A stretch of 64,000 bases of DNA, taken from the NCBI RefSeq assembly GCF_012273895.1, contig NC_052114.1, positions 8,785,927 through 8,849,926 on the forward strand. The letters run 5' to 3'. The notes under the pieces are model-generated. The model made no database searches, was not told the DNA's origin, and was given only the letters and a program-made list of their open reading frames with translations. Source of the stretch: Zerene cesonia (lineage: Eukaryota > Arthropoda > Insecta > Lepidoptera > Pieridae). This document shows, one piece after another, positions 62,076 to 64,000 of this stretch. Made by a program: the position numbers and the translations under genes. Position 1 is the stretch's first letter. Every line of letters begins with the position of its first letter.

Positions 62076-64000
62076 TTTTTTGGCTCAAAACAAAGCATTC
62101 ATTTATTATCGCCGTCTGGGGTCTACTGGGAATATGGCACCCCTTGTGGAATGAGGTCGAAACGGGACTTTAATACTAAAACTTTGACACTTAATAATAG
62201 GGACGGGGTTTTAATTATTTAATACTATACTTATATCGATATGATTATGATTGATGAATACAATATTAGAAAACATGGGTTTTATATATATGGATATACA
62301 AACGTTAAGATCGCGGTCGAAATGCAGTGGCGTAAAAGCAAACATTAAAAAAAAAATGTAAAAATGGATGAAGACTGAGCATATCAAAATTAAATATAGT
62401 TTGATTTGTGTTTGTATCGTTTTAGTGCGATTATAATACCACAAATACAGATTTACTGAGTCGGTAGAGGTATGTACTTTCCTTCATTAAAAAAAAAAAT
62501 ATATATATATAGGGATCTTAGCCTCTAGCAGATGACCCTGAAAATGAAGTAAGGAACTGCGAATAATCAAATGTAAAACCGTGTCTGATAGAACAAAGTG
62601 TGTCCTGGCTATTGTACATGGTCAATTTAACTATGAAGGTTATTAATGAATAGATGTAAGGCCTTTGCCTTATTTTACGTATATTACCTACATAGAAATA
62701 ATCTTGCCAACTCTTAGGTATAAACACCCTTATAAATACGAAAATAACTTATTGTAAGTACAGTTTTTTTTAGCTAGGTAAATATTACGAAATTATATAA
62801 AGCTTTTACAGATACTTGAACCGCACGAAGGCGAAGCTGCGGGTGTGAGTTCGATTAATTTTTACAATAAAGGCCAATATAGGCTTTTTTTATTGGTCTA
62901 AAAATAATTTAGATATGTTTACAATAACCACATTAAATAAATTAAACTTCCATGTCATTTTTGCATTAAAAGAATAAAAAACGAGAAAGAAGATGTACAG
63001 ATCATAAACCGGTATTAGTGTTCCTTATCAAACATCAGCTGTAACAGCTTACCCGCTAGGCACGTAATTCGGAAACGGTTCCGGCAGTCTAGTTCTAGAA
63101 TACCAACTAACATGAAACGTGCATTTTGTTCCCACGCATCGGTTGCGCAACTAAATCTTGTATCACTATACGCAATGCCATTTATTGGCACGTCACGTTT
63201 GTTAATTTAGAATACAGTAGACAAGACTAAGAAATTATGGCCAACCCGATTTCTGTTGACTTAATGTTTGTGTTAGACCTCAAGAAGCGGTAAGCGTATA
63301 AATTTATTGCTACACTGCCATGGTGCGTGAAAATTTGCTACTTATTTGTAAATAAATAATCATAAATATCATGCTTGACCAGGATAAAAAGTGGAATGAA
63401 TTGGAGAAATCATAATTCATGAAATTTATTAATTAGACATTTTTTACATTAAAATCAAATACTTGGCACATCTTTGACTAAACGCGCAAAGAGATATCGC
63501 TTTGTTTTATATTCTCTAGGTATCGTTAACAAATTTAAGGAAACAGAAAAATATTAATAAAGCACAATGGAAACAAACAAACGAGAAGCTATAACAAAGA
63601 TATCATTATTATTCGCAGCGCATCGCGAGGGATACGCCCGCGATCTGAATACAAGGGAAAGTATAGATATAACTCCTTTTGCAGACTGTTTAATAGAACA
63701 CAATGAAATCTCGCTAGTTTCAAGAATAATAAATAGATTTTAGAAAATACTTGGATGAGGAAAACAGTAAGCTTCGAATAAACAATTACTTTCCTTTGTA
63801 TTAAATTGACACTTGCTTTCCTTAGTGTTTTCAAGCGTCACTTCTTCATTTTATTTATTATCATTCTATAATATATTCTACTAGTCTTCCATTAACAACT
63901 TCGTCCGCGAAGGCATAAATAAATGATAGAGAATCACGGTGGTTTTCCCGCATATATTTTCCAATTCCGTAGCTGTAAAAAATCTTTTATGTCGGGTCTC

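Larger units (their letters stand above)
57680..64000. other. CdsA 3'UTR and downstream intergenic DNA
   Basis: No supported coding sequence. It contains a LINE tail with target duplication (59737-59831), a probable interspersed-repeat fragment at 61885-62075, and decayed transposon ends near 61170-61250, 62815-62850 and 63885-64000 (the last related to the TTCGTCCGCGAAGGCA type and cut by the window end). Confidence 0.6.

Noticed and set aside
63589..63834. 81-codon minus-strand frame
   Set aside because: Hydrophobic low-complexity translation of AT-rich DNA with no family resemblance or splice partner.

Overview
This window comes from an insect nuclear genome, almost certainly a moth or butterfly. 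It is AT-rich with low coding density. Genes are split into small exons with GT-AG introns of about 70 bp to 14 kb. The non-coding DNA is full of short Helitron-like elements (5' TC, 3' hairpin plus CTAG, inserted between A and T), tRNA-derived SINEs and 5'-truncated LINE tails of kinds familiar from Lepidoptera. There are no operons, phage genes or CRISPR arrays. I could not assign a species.

Three protein-coding genes can be supported. (1) 13750-39627 (+): the 3' part of a Storkhead-box (STOX / Drosophila knockout) gene. Six coding exons give 895 residues. The winged-helix is split over two exons, and the N-terminal exon(s) lie upstream and were not found. (2) 42092-42882 (-): a compact two-exon gene for a 239-aa acidic protein that I do not recognise. 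(3) 43600-57679 (+): a complete ten-exon CDP-diacylglycerol synthase (CdsA), 447 aa, with an intact family signature.

Layout. 1-13749 is non-coding, either upstream DNA or an upstream intron of the STOX gene. 13750-39627 is the STOX gene with large introns, one holding an exactly 1000-N scaffold gap at 17914-18913. 39628-42091 holds the STOX 3'UTR and the space to the convergent minus-strand gene. 42883-43599 is a short divergent promoter interval between the unknown gene and CdsA. 57680 to about 60.3 kb is the probable CdsA 3'UTR. 60.3-64 kb is intergenic with decayed repeats.

The genes do not form an obvious pathway. STOX is a DNA-binding winged-helix protein and CdsA is an ER membrane enzyme of phosphoinositide and phospholipid synthesis. 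The unknown gene's only link is the shared divergent promoter region with CdsA. I found no clear new biological system. The best leads are the unrecognised acidic protein, the homeodomain-site-rich non-coding blocks in the STOX introns, the nested and inverted Helitrons, two strong DNA hairpins, and a scaffold gap that looks like an unmerged 62-bp contig overlap.
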